Origin: JAMXLO01 sp046735215
GTDB taxonomy: Bacteria > Pseudomonadota > Alphaproteobacteria > Acetobacterales > Acetobacteraceae
DNA length: 12,799 nucleotides
Reading direction: 5' to 3'
NCBI GenBank assembly: GCA_046735215.1
Contig: JBKPSV010000314.1
Location: 1-12,799 of the forward strand
This document shows, piece after piece, positions 6,681-12,799 of this stretch. Below the pieces are notes generated by a model. The model was not told the DNA's origin. It saw nothing but the letters and a program-made list of their open reading frames with translations, and ran no database searches. The stretch's first letter is position 1. The number at the start of each line of letters is the position of its first letter. The position numbers and the translations under genes are program-made.

Positions 6681-6683
6681 GCG

Positions 6684-7823
6684 TCAGCTCACTGCGTTCA
6701 GCACGCTATCGCAGACATGCGCCATGTCGGTCTCCGAGAGGTACGGATGGATCGGCAATGCCAGGATCCGCTCGGCCAGATCCTCCGACACGGGCAAACC
6801 GATCCCGTTGTGATGATGCCGATAGGCGGGCTGCAGATGCAGGGGGCGAGGATAGTAGATCGCCGTTGGCACACCGTTCGCCCGTAGCGCCGCCTGCACA
6901 TCGGCGCGCGCGGCCTGGTCACGCAGCAGGATCGCGTAAATTGCCCAGGCGCTGGTGCTGTCCGGCACCCGGGCGGGCGTCACGACGGCATTGCCCAACC
7001 GGGAATCGTAAGTGTGCGCCACGCGCTCCCTGGCCTGCAATTCGTCGGCGAACACCGTCAGTTTGGCGAGCAGCACCGCGGCCTGCATGGTATCGAGCCG
7101 GCCATTCATCCCAGTGTGCAGCACCTCGTAGCGTGACGCACCCTCGCCATGCGTGCGCAAGCTGCGATACAGCGATGCGCGCTCGTCACTCTCGGTGAAC
7201 AACGCCCCGCCATCGCCGTATGCGGCAAATGGCTTGGATGGAAAGAAACTGGTCACCGTGGCATCCGCTGCCGTTCCCAACGGTCTGCCGTGCAATGTGC
7301 AACCGAAGCTCTGCGCCAGATCGTCCACCGTGAACAGGTGTTCTCTCTCGGCAATGTCTGCCAGCGCCATCCAGTCTGCGGGCTGGCCGAACAGGTCAAC
7401 GCCGATCAGGGCGCGCGGCCGCAACCGCCCTTCGCGGCGCACTTCGGCGACCCGACGCTCCAGATGCGCCGGGTCGATCTGGAATGTGTGCGGATCGACA
7501 TCGACGAACACCGGCGTGGCGCCCAGCACCAAGGGCACTTCGGCGGTCGCGGTGTAGGTGAACGCCGGCAGGAATACAGCATCCCCTTGGCCAATGCCTT
7601 CCGCCATCAGGGCGATCTGGATCGCATCAGTGCCGGAACTGACCGCGATGCAATGACGGGCGCCGCAGAAACGCGCCAGCTCCGTCTCCAGCTCGGCCAC
7701 CTCGGGGCCGAGAATGAACTGGCAATGTGCCAGCACTGCATCCAACCGCCTGCGCAGCTCACTGCTGATACGCGCCTGCTGTCCCTTCAGGTCGATGAAC
7801 GAAATGGGTGGGCGCGCAGTCAT
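6684..7823 (-). CDS. DegT/DnrJ/EryC1/StrS-family sugar aminotransferase, WbpE-like
   Basis: This 379-residue PLP enzyme should transfer an amino group to a keto position of a nucleotide sugar. Visible family motifs are FIDLKGQQARI (9-19), FILGPEVAELE (36-46), SSGTDAIQIAL (62-72), AFTYTATAEV (87-96), VDDLAQSFG (166-174) with D168 as the residue that holds the PLP ring nitrogen, and SFFPSKPFAAYGDGGA (192-207) with K197 as the PLP lysine. The late LALPIHPYLSE block is also typical. Overall wording resembles Pseudomonas WbpE, a UDP-3-keto-GlcNAcA aminotransferase, yet its partner here is a 4,6-dehydratase, which would supply a 4-keto sugar. The ATG overlaps the dehydratase stop as ATGA and has no Shine-Dalgarno, so translation is coupled. 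The open frame runs upstream to 8396 inside the dehydratase gene, but that part is a shadow. Confidence 0.93.
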   Translation of the reverse strand: MTARPPISFIDLKGQQARISSELRRRLDAVLAHCQFILGPEVAELETELARFCGARHCIAVSSGTDAIQIALMAEGIGQGDAVFLPAFTYTATAEVPLVLGATPVFVDVDPHTFQIDPAHLERRVAEVRREGRLRPRALIGVDLFGQPADWMALADIAEREHLFTVDDLAQSFGCTLHGRPLGTAADATVTSFFPSKPFAAYGDGGALFTESDERASLYRSLRTHGEGASRYEVLHTGMNGRLDTMQAAVLLAKLTVFADELQARERVAHTYDSRLGNAVVTPARVPDSTSAWAIYAILLRDQAARADVQAALRANGVPTAIYYPRPLHLQPAYRHHHNGIGLPVSEDLAERILALPIHPYLSETDMAHVCDSVLNAVS

Positions 7824-9748
7824 GGGTGGGTCAACACAGGCATTAGTCCTTCCGCATTGTGCTCGAACTCCGGCACCAGCCGGCCCAGCAGCGCCAGTGC
7901 CAATCGCGCATGTCCGGTGCGGCAGGCCGTGGCGATTTCGTCGATGGCACGACCGACGATCGCCGGGTCTGCCGTTCGCGGAGCCGCCATCAGCAGACCC
8001 GGAAACCCGGTCGGCACCGGCGGTTCCTTGCCGTGGAACAGTTCCTCGTAAAGCTTTTCGCCGGGCCGCAATCCGGTGAAGCGGATTTCCACGTCCCGTT
8101 CCGGCACAAGTCCCGCCAGTCGGATCATCTGGCGTGCCAGATCGACAATCTTCACCGGCTTGCCCATGTCGAGCACGAATATGCCGCCGTCCTCGCCCGA
8201 GGGCAGGGTGGCGTCTCCGATACCGACCACGCTCGCCTGCAGCACAAGACCCACCGCTTCGCGGACGGTCATGAAGTAGCGCTGCATGTCGGGATGGGTA
8301 ACGGTCAGCGGGCCGCCCTGTTCCAACTGACGCTGAAACAGCGGGACAACGGATCCGGTGCTGCCCAGGACGTTGCCGAAGCGGACAGTGATGCACCGCG
8401 TGCCGCGCTTGCTGTGGCGGGCGGCAATGTCCAACGCCTGACAGTACATCTCGGCCAGTCGCTTGGTCGCTCCCATCAGCGATGTCGGATTGACCGCCTT
8501 GTCGGTGGAAATCAGCACCATGGCCCTGGCGCCGGTGCCGCGGGCGGCATCAGCGACATGCCGCGTGCCGGCAACGTTGGTCAGCAGCCCCTCGAGCGGA
8601 TTGGCCTCCACCATCGGCACATGCTTCAGCGCCGCCGCGTGGAACACCAGCTCGGGGCGGAACTGCTCGAACACGTCGCGGACTCTCACTTCGTCGCGGA
8701 TATCGGCCAGCAGCGACACACGAGGCACATGCGGATGGCGCTCCGCCAGCTCCAGGTCGATCAGCCACAGCGCATATTCGCCATTGTCCACCAGGATCAG
8801 CCGCTCAGGCCCCAGTGCCGCCACCTGGCGGGCCAGCTCGCTGCCGATCGTGCCGCCGGCTCCCGTCACGATGACGCTTCGCCCCTGCACCAGCCTTGCC
8901 ATGCCTTCACGATCGAGCGGCACCTGCGGGCGGTTCAGCAGGTCCTCGATCGCCATCGGCCGCAGTTCCAGGTCCCGCGCACGGTCAGTGGAACCGGCCG
9001 GATTCAACGCTGTAGGCCGTGGTGCACGGCGGATCCGCATGCCGTGCCTTTCCGCCTGCTCAACCAGCGGTGCGAGCGACTGGCCGGCGAGGTCTGGGGT
9101 GACCACGACGAGCGTGTCGGGCAATCTGCCTTCCGCCGTCAGGCGATCAAGGACAGCCGCCGCGTCGTCGATAGATCCCAGGAACGGCGCGTTGTGGATG
9201 CGCCGGCCTGTCTGGCGCGCACCCACGGCGAGCAGGCCGTCGACCTGCAGCCGTTGCTGTCGGTCCCAGGCCAGCGCACGCAGGAACAGGTCTATGTCCT
9301 CGGCTGCGCCAACCACCAGAGCACTCGGAGTTTCCGGTACGTTGCCGGCAGATGCACCGCCCTTCCGGTGGCGCCACAACCGATACCCGACTCGGGGTGC
9401 GCCCAGTAATGCCAGCAGGGTCAGCCCGTAGGTGATGGGAAACGTGGGGTTGCCCGTGCTTATCCCCGCCCAGGCCAGCGCCGCGCCGAGCAGCGCGGCA
9501 CCGCCCGCCGCCGCCCAGACCACGCCCACGAGATCGTCGATGCCGGCGAACCGCCAATACTGCCACGGCAGCCGGACCGGCAGGCCGGCGAGCAGAAGGG
9601 AAGCAGCACCAGCCGCCGGCAGCCACGGCGGGTCCAGCCATGCCGCCGATGGATCGGCGATGGCGCGCGCCAGGGGAATTGCCGCCGCGGCCAGCGCGCC
9701 ATCGATGGCGACGTTCATCGCGATTCGCACGGGCGGGCGCGCTTTCAT
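7820..9748 (-). CDS. Membrane-anchored UDP-sugar 4,6-dehydratase, WbpM/CapD/PglF type
   Basis: The 642-residue protein has an N-terminal membrane part with about four hydrophobic segments (roughly 8-30, 42-60, 71-95 and 101-122), then a nucleotide-binding-like domain (142-270) and a C-terminal short-chain-dehydrogenase domain. The latter shows TGAGGTIG (295-302) for NAD(P), HAAALKHVPMVEANP (370-384), and STDKAVNPTSLMGATKR (414-430). M425 stands where short FlaA1-type enzymes have the catalytic tyrosine; the Met-x3-Lys form is typical of the large WbpM class. LRPGEKLYEELF (560-571) completes the family pattern. It should convert UDP-GlcNAc to a 4-keto-6-deoxy sugar at the inner membrane. The ATG at 9748 gives the normal family length; the frame is open to 10015, but the extra 89 residues look non-coding and overlap the divergent gene. 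It is followed by the aminotransferase (ATGA overlap). Confidence 0.94.
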   Translation of the reverse strand: MKARPPVRIAMNVAIDGALAAAAIPLARAIADPSAAWLDPPWLPAAGAASLLLAGLPVRLPWQYWRFAGIDDLVGVVWAAAGGAALLGAALAWAGISTGNPTFPITYGLTLLALLGAPRVGYRLWRHRKGGASAGNVPETPSALVVGAAEDIDLFLRALAWDRQQRLQVDGLLAVGARQTGRRIHNAPFLGSIDDAAAVLDRLTAEGRLPDTLVVVTPDLAGQSLAPLVEQAERHGMRIRRAPRPTALNPAGSTDRARDLELRPMAIEDLLNRPQVPLDREGMARLVQGRSVIVTGAGGTIGSELARQVAALGPERLILVDNGEYALWLIDLELAERHPHVPRVSLLADIRDEVRVRDVFEQFRPELVFHAAALKHVPMVEANPLEGLLTNVAGTRHVADAARGTGARAMVLISTDKAVNPTSLMGATKRLAEMYCQALDIAARHSKRGTRCITVRFGNVLGSTGSVVPLFQRQLEQGGPLTVTHPDMQRYFMTVREAVGLVLQASVVGIGDATLPSGEDGGIFVLDMGKPVKIVDLARQMIRLAGLVPERDVEIRFTGLRPGEKLYEELFHGKEPPVPTGFPGLLMAAPRTADPAIVGRAIDEIATACRTGHARLALALLGRLVPEFEHNAEGLMPVLTHP

Positions 9749-9929
9749 GGCGGCTCGTATAGCCCAGCGCCTGCTCGTGGCCCAGCTAGCGCTACCAGAG
9801 ATGACTATCGCAATTCTCTCCGGTGTGCGTAATAATAGAGACGCGTGGGAGACGCATTCCGCAGCATTGGCCGCGGGAGTTTGTTGGCACGGCCGGATGT
9901 TATTCCGGCCGCGGAAGGGAACGTACACT
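9749..9929. promoter_or_regulatory. Divergent intergenic region between dehydratase and binding-protein genes
   Basis: These 181 bases separate two divergent starts and should hold both promoters. The middle (about 9801-9840) is the most AT-rich part, with TAATAATAG at 9830-9838 as a possible -10 area for the plus strand, but I cannot pair it with a convincing -35. On the minus strand TATACG (complement of 9757-9762) would place transcription start almost on the dehydratase ATG, implying a very short leader. GGCCGCGG occurs twice (9869-9876 and 9907-9914). The plus-strand leader also contains the hairpin described separately. Confidence 0.4.
9890..9911 (+). promoter_or_regulatory. 8-bp hairpin in the leader of the solute-binding protein gene
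   Basis: CGGCCGGA (9890-9897) and TCCGGCCG (9904-9911) pair perfectly around a six-base loop. The stem ends one base before the GGAAGGGA Shine-Dalgarno (9913-9920). It could shape ribosome access or mRNA stability; no T-run follows, so it is not a terminator. Confidence 0.5.
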
Positions 9930-11279
9930 ATGTTAGCGAAGAACCGCTTGTCGCGTCGGTCGGCTCTCAAGATCGGAGCGGCCGCGACCGCCCTGCCCCT
10001 TGTGCATATACGCACCGCGGGCGCTGCCGGAAAATTGAGCCTAGCGCTGTGGGATCACTGGGTTCCCACCGGCGACGCCGCGATGAAGAAGCTGATCGAC
10101 GAATGGGCCGAGAAGAACAAGGTCGCGGTGAACGTCGACTTCATCCCGAGCGTCGGCGCCAAGATCAACATCACCATGGCCGCCGAGGCGCAGGCCAAGA
10201 CCGGCCACGACGTGTACGCGTTCGATCAGTGGACTGTACATCAGTACGCTGACAGCCTCGATCCGGTCGATGACGTGATGGAGCGGCTGATCGCCAAGTA
10301 CGGCAAGCTGGGCCGCGCCTATGAATATCTGGCGTTCATCGACAAGCACTGGATGGCCATCCCTGTCGGCTGGGGCTCGGCGCCGCTGCCGCCGGTCGCC
10401 CGCCTGAGCATGTGGCAGAAATTCGCGGGCATCGACGTGAAGAAGTGGTTCCCCGACCAACCCTCCACGCCGGACGCCAGCAAGGAATGGACTTACGCGA
10501 AGCAACTCGAGGTCGCGGAATTGTTCCACAAGGCTGGTTATCCGATCGGCTTCGGCTGCCGTCCCGACGACAGCACCGACGCCAAGCAGGTCTGGGGCGC
10601 CACGTTCGGAGCGTTCGGCGCGGACCTCGTGAACGACAAGGGCGAAATCACCGCCGACTCGAACAATGTCATGGCGGTGATGGAGTATTGCCAGAAGCTC
10701 ATCAAGTTCATGCCACCTGAAGCGCCGCAGTGGGATGATGCATCGAATAACCGTGCGCTGATATCTGGCAAGGCCGCCTATATCTGGAACCCGCCCTCGG
10801 CGTGGGCGGTGGCAAAGCGCGATGCGCCGGAGATCGCTGCCGATTGCTGGCATTTCTCGACACCGCGCGGACCTGCGGGTCGCATGGTGCCGCACCGGCC
10901 GTACTTCTGGGGCCTCTGGAAGTTCGGGCAGAACAAGACCGCGGCCAAGGAGCTGATTGAGCACCTGTCGCAGCGCGAGCAGGTCGAGGTGTTGGCCGCG
11001 CCGGTTGCCGGCTACGACATCCCGCCGTTCACCTCGATGTACGACATGAAGATCTGGAATGAGGTCGAGCCGCCGAAGGGCACAATCTACAACTATCCGG
11101 TGCGCCCCTGGCACGACTCTGAGTACTACATCGCCGGCTCGTCGGCACCGCCGGAAATCGCGGTGCAGATGTGGAACCGCGGTATTGCGCCAGCGATGGT
11201 GGCCCGGCTGATGGCAGGCGAGTCGATCAAATCGACCATCGGCTGGGCCAAGGAAGAACTGCAGGGCTTCATCCGATAG
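9930..11279 (+). CDS. Tat-exported extracellular solute-binding protein (ABC type, family 1-like)
   Basis: This 449-residue protein looks like a periplasmic binding protein of the large sugar/oligosaccharide class. Its N-terminus has a twin-arginine signal, LSRRSALKIG (7-16), then a hydrophobic stretch to about residue 28 and a likely cleavage site near TAGAA (29-33). The mature part begins KLSLALWDHW and carries typical features such as an early EAQAKTGHDVYAFDQW segment (substrate-lobe hinge region) and ALISGKAAYIWNPPSAW later on. The length is normal. The ATG at 9930 has GGAAGGGA nine bases upstream; the frame is open further back to 9432, but that part overlaps the divergent dehydratase gene and lacks protein-like sequence. 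No permease or ATPase gene is adjacent: the next gene is a sugar-phosphate transferase. The ligand is unknown. Confidence 0.9.
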   Translation: MLAKNRLSRRSALKIGAAATALPLVHIRTAGAAGKLSLALWDHWVPTGDAAMKKLIDEWAEKNKVAVNVDFIPSVGAKINITMAAEAQAKTGHDVYAFDQWTVHQYADSLDPVDDVMERLIAKYGKLGRAYEYLAFIDKHWMAIPVGWGSAPLPPVARLSMWQKFAGIDVKKWFPDQPSTPDASKEWTYAKQLEVAELFHKAGYPIGFGCRPDDSTDAKQVWGATFGAFGADLVNDKGEITADSNNVMAVMEYCQKLIKFMPPEAPQWDDASNNRALISGKAAYIWNPPSAWAVAKRDAPEIAADCWHFSTPRGPAGRMVPHRPYFWGLWKFGQNKTAAKELIEHLSQREQVEVLAAPVAGYDIPPFTSMYDMKIWNEVEPPKGTIYNYPVRPWHDSEYYIAGSSAPPEIAVQMWNRGIAPAMVARLMAGESIKSTIGWAKEELQGFIR

Positions 11280-11321
11280 TCGATCAGGACCGTCGCTGGC
11301 CACCGGCCGCGGTTCGCTGTA

Positions 11322-11347
11322 TCGGGCTCCTCCCTTGAGGAGCCCGA
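11322..11347 (+). promoter_or_regulatory. Perfect 11-bp hairpin that contains the Shine-Dalgarno of the transferase gene
   Basis: TCGGGCTCCTC (11322-11332) and GAGGAGCCCGA (11337-11347) are exact inverted repeats around the tetraloop CCTT. The 3' arm ends on the base before the ATG at 11348 and contains GAGGAG (11337-11342), the only good ribosome site, five bases from the start. When folded, the ribosome site would be fully paired. It is not an intrinsic terminator because no T-run follows; the coding sequence begins at once. A regulatory role in translation is inferred. Confidence 0.75.
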
Positions 11348-12403
11348 ATGACTCTTGTCGCCCTGCTGCGCCATCTGGCGTTCGCAACTGCGCTTGCACT
11401 GCTTTCGGCCACGGTCGTGAGGCTCATGATCGCGGTGCGCGTCCTGGATCGTCCCGACCCGCGCAAGGTTCACACACTTGCCACGCCGAAGGGCGGCGGT
11501 GTGGGTGTGGTTGTCGCTTTCCTGGTCGGCATCGCGGTGCTCTACCAGTTCGCCGCATTCGCCCGCCTGGCAGATCCATACTTCGTGGGAGTCATTGAGG
11601 CGTCGGTGGCCATCGCCATCGTCTCCTTCCTGGATGACCTTTGCGACTGGAAATTCACGGTCAAGCTGACTGCGCAGGCACTGGCCTCGCTGGTCGCCGT
11701 CAGCAGCGGCATCTACGTCGTCAATTATCACGTGCCCTACATTCAACCACCCGACATCGGCTGGTTAGCGCCGCTCGCGACCATTCTGTGGCTACTGTTC
11801 GCGACCAACGCGATGAATTTCATCGATGGGCTTAACGGCCTCGCCGGCGGCGTGGCACTCATCACTGCCGGATTTCTCGCCGGCATCGCCGCCACCCATA
11901 GCGGCTGGTTCGCTTACTTTGCGGCGCTACTGCTGGTTGCTGGCTTAGCCGGCTTCCTGCCGTTCAACTTTCCCAACGCGCGCATCTTCATGGGCGATGT
12001 CGGCAGTCAGTTCTGCGGCTTCATCCTTGCGGTCCTGGCGGTGGTCGCAAGCCGGTTCGACAACGTCGAACTTTCATTTCTGATCGTACCGATGCTGCTT
12101 TCAGGCGTGTTGTTCGATGTCGCTTTCACCTTGGCCCGGCGCGTGGTCGCCGGAGAGCCGCTGACCGCGCCGCACCGCGGGCATCTATACCAGGTTGCCC
12201 ACCGAGCCGGCGTTCCAGCCACCGGCGTCACGCTGATTCACTGGGGGTTCACCACGTTCGGTGGGGCCTGTGCCTTGTTGTTCATCGCAGTCCCATCGGA
12301 AGCCAAGCCATACATTCCCCTGCTGACGCTGATGCCGCAGTTGATCTGGCTCGCCTTCGTGGCGCATCTGGCAAGGGCCGCAGGCGTAACGCGCTGGGGC
12401 TAA
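11348..12403 (+). CDS. Undecaprenyl-phosphate sugar-1-phosphate transferase, WecA/WbpL (MraY superfamily)
   Basis: This 351-residue polytopic membrane enzyme should move a sugar-1-phosphate from a UDP-sugar to undecaprenyl phosphate, the first step of O-antigen or other glycan assembly. Superfamily motifs are in order: DRPDPRKVHTLATPKGGGVG (34-53), the metal-binding FLDDL (94-98), NAMNFIDGLNGLAGG (154-168), FMGDVGS (214-220) with D217, and the cytoplasmic HRGHLYQ (276-282), which is of the WecA/WbpL form, not the MraY triple-histidine form. Ten or eleven hydrophobic segments are visible. The gene lies 68 bases after the binding-protein gene and is led by a hairpin that covers its ribosome site. 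Together with the divergent WbpM-like dehydratase and the aminotransferase it recalls the WbpL/WbpM pair of Pseudomonas, suggesting that it loads the amino sugar they make. The sugar donor is not proven. Confidence 0.92.
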   Translation: MTLVALLRHLAFATALALLSATVVRLMIAVRVLDRPDPRKVHTLATPKGGGVGVVVAFLVGIAVLYQFAAFARLADPYFVGVIEASVAIAIVSFLDDLCDWKFTVKLTAQALASLVAVSSGIYVVNYHVPYIQPPDIGWLAPLATILWLLFATNAMNFIDGLNGLAGGVALITAGFLAGIAATHSGWFAYFAALLLVAGLAGFLPFNFPNARIFMGDVGSQFCGFILAVLAVVASRFDNVELSFLIVPMLLSGVLFDVAFTLARRVVAGEPLTAPHRGHLYQVAHRAGVPATGVTLIHWGFTTFGGACALLFIAVPSEAKPYIPLLTLMPQLIWLAFVAHLARAAGVTRWG

Positions 12404-12409
12404 GCTGGT

Positions 12410-12455
12410 CGGATCAGATTGATCCGCTCATGCTCTGGCATCATTGATGCAGAGC
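12410..12455. terminator. Two tandem hairpins between convergent genes; possible bidirectional terminator
   Basis: The first, 12410-12426, pairs CGGATCA with TGATCCG around GAT. The second, 12432-12455, pairs GCTCT and GCATC with GATGC and AGAGC, with one bulged G at 12437 and loop ATT. Both lie a few bases after the transferase stop codon and before the end of the convergent MarR gene, where terminators are expected. Neither has a clear T-run on either strand, so intrinsic termination is uncertain. Confidence 0.4.
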
Positions 12456-12497
12456 GCGATTCACGCTTTTCGGCGATACCGCCTCAAGCGATCGCGC

Positions 12498-12799
12498 TCA
12501 AGCGAACGTGGTGCGACGCGTTGGCGCCTCAGCGGCGGGCGTCGGCGCTTTCTTCGCGCTTCCGGCGGCCTCGCCCATTATAGACCGCAGATCCCGCAGG
12601 AACGCCGCACCCTTCAGCGTACGCTGCACAAGAATGCTGCGGCGATCCTGTGGATCCACCTTGCGACGTGCGAGATCAAGCTCGCCCAGCCTGTCCAATG
12701 CACGGGTAATCGCTGGCTTTGAGACCTTTAGATCGGCAGCAAGCCCGCGGACCGTGTGGCCGCCGTCGCGCAAATAACAGGTCAGGAAAACACCGAGTT
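12498..12799 (-). CDS. MarR-family transcriptional regulator, partial (5' end outside window)
   Basis: The minus-strand frame is open from the window edge (first full codon at 12797) to a TGA at 12500-12498, giving about 100 residues. It shows a winged helix-turn-helix: HTVRGLAADLKVSKPAITR contains the first helices and recognition helix, and RRKVDPQDRRSILVQRT is the wing with the conserved D-x-R-R-S of MarR proteins. The C-terminal tail is rich in Ala, Pro and Lys (GSAKKAPTPAAEAP). The segment LGVFLTCYLRDGGHTV before the helix-turn-helix is also family-like and continues beyond the window, so a TTG at 12773 is not the true start. The N-terminal dimerisation helix is missing from view. Its targets cannot be inferred; it is convergent with the transferase gene. 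Confidence 0.88.
   Translation of the reverse strand, partial: LGVFLTCYLRDGGHTVRGLAADLKVSKPAITRALDRLGELDLARRKVDPQDRRSILVQRTLKGAAFLRDLRSIMGEAAGSAKKAPTPAAEAPTRRTTFA

Larger units (their letters stand above)
6326..6683. other. 358-base gap between convergent genes, no gene seen
   Basis: This stretch lies between the stop of truB and the stop of the minus-strand aminotransferase. Open frames pass through it on both strands, but none has a good start, a ribosome site or family-like sequence. It does hold several repeats: a possible hairpin at 6391-6424 (GGTCAG pairing with CTGACC, and inner GGCGC with GCGCC), a 15-base direct repeat, a palindrome and an 11-base inverted repeat. These are listed separately. 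Being between two gene ends, it is a place for terminators or intergenic repeat elements more than for promoters. Confidence 0.6.

Noticed and set aside
7824..8396. An upstream extension of the aminotransferase.
   Set aside because: It lies within the dehydratase coding region in another frame. The ATG at 7823 gives normal family length and an ATGA overlap.
7859..9409. A 516-codon plus-strand open frame opposite the dehydratase gene.
   Set aside because: The minus strand encodes an unmistakable WbpM/CapD-type enzyme. The plus frame is Gln/His/Arg-rich with no domain pattern and is an antisense shadow.
9432..9929. An upstream extension of the binding protein (to 615 residues).
   Set aside because: It would overlap the dehydratase gene and place the Tat signal in mid-protein. 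The ATG at 9930 has its own ribosome site.
9749..10015. An 89-residue N-terminal extension of the dehydratase.
   Set aside because: The family starts near M at 9748, just before the first membrane segment. The extension would overlap the start of the divergent binding-protein gene and does not look like protein.
11322..11347. Treating the 11-bp hairpin as an intrinsic terminator of the binding-protein gene.
   Set aside because: There is no T-run after the stem on either strand, and the stem is directly followed by an ATG and contains its ribosome site.
10041..11399. A 452-codon minus-strand open frame opposite the binding-protein gene.
   Set aside because: It is antisense to a full-length Tat-signal binding protein and shows no motif or plausible ribosome site.
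12483..12504. Direct repeat CTCAAGCG around the MarR stop codon.
   Set aside because: Eight bases in GC-rich DNA next to each other is too little to support a functional repeat.

Overview
The window is GC-rich chromosomal DNA, most likely from an alphaproteobacterium. The best taxonomic clue is an MmcB-family DNA-repair protein, a family known mainly from Alphaproteobacteria; gene content would fit a Rhodospirillales/Acetobacteraceae- or Rhizobiales-like genome, but the order is inference. The window holds eleven complete protein genes and two partial ones at the edges. I see no tRNA, rRNA, CRISPR array, transposase or phage gene.

Region 1 (1-3439, minus strand) reads as one tight operon in the order MFS transporter, PF06262-type zinc metallopeptidase (GTGA overlap), FAD-dependent ferredoxin reductase, putidaredoxin-type [2Fe-2S] ferredoxin, then a gene whose first 12 codons are at 38-1. 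The reductase/ferredoxin pair is the type that feeds electrons to bacterial class I cytochromes P450, so the cut-off gene may be the oxygenase. That is inference: only 12 residues are visible.

Region 2 (3540-6325, plus strand) starts divergently from the MFS gene across 100 bases. It holds a luciferase-like flavin-dependent oxidoreductase, a pterin-4a-carbinolamine dehydratase, MmcB and TruB. The first three are closely packed (11-base gap, then a TGATG overlap). truB lies 79 bases further on behind a candidate promoter of its own, and it is not beside rbfA or rpsO, its common partners.

Region 3 (6326-6683) is 358 bases between the ends of two convergent genes. It has no convincing gene but carries a 15-base direct repeat, a near-perfect palindrome and an 11-base inverted repeat.

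Region 4 (6684-12403) is a surface-glycan module with an odd insert. On the minus strand, a membrane-anchored WbpM/CapD-type UDP-sugar 4,6-dehydratase overlaps (ATGA) a DegT/WbpE-like sugar aminotransferase. Divergent from them are an orphan Tat-exported solute-binding protein with no permease or ATPase nearby, and a WecA/WbpL-type sugar-1-phosphate transferase. Together the dehydratase, aminotransferase and transferase could make an amino-deoxy UDP-sugar and load it onto undecaprenyl phosphate. The transferase gene has a perfect 11-bp inverted repeat directly before its ATG, with the Shine-Dalgarno sequence in one arm; this is the most striking non-coding signal in the window.

Region 5 (12404-12799) has two small hairpins, then the 3' part of a minus-strand MarR-family regulator that runs off the edge.

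I did not find a clearly undescribed system. The leads most worth checking are the SD-occluding hairpin, the mixed dehydratase/aminotransferase pairing, the orphan binding protein, and the putative P450 operon running off the left edge.
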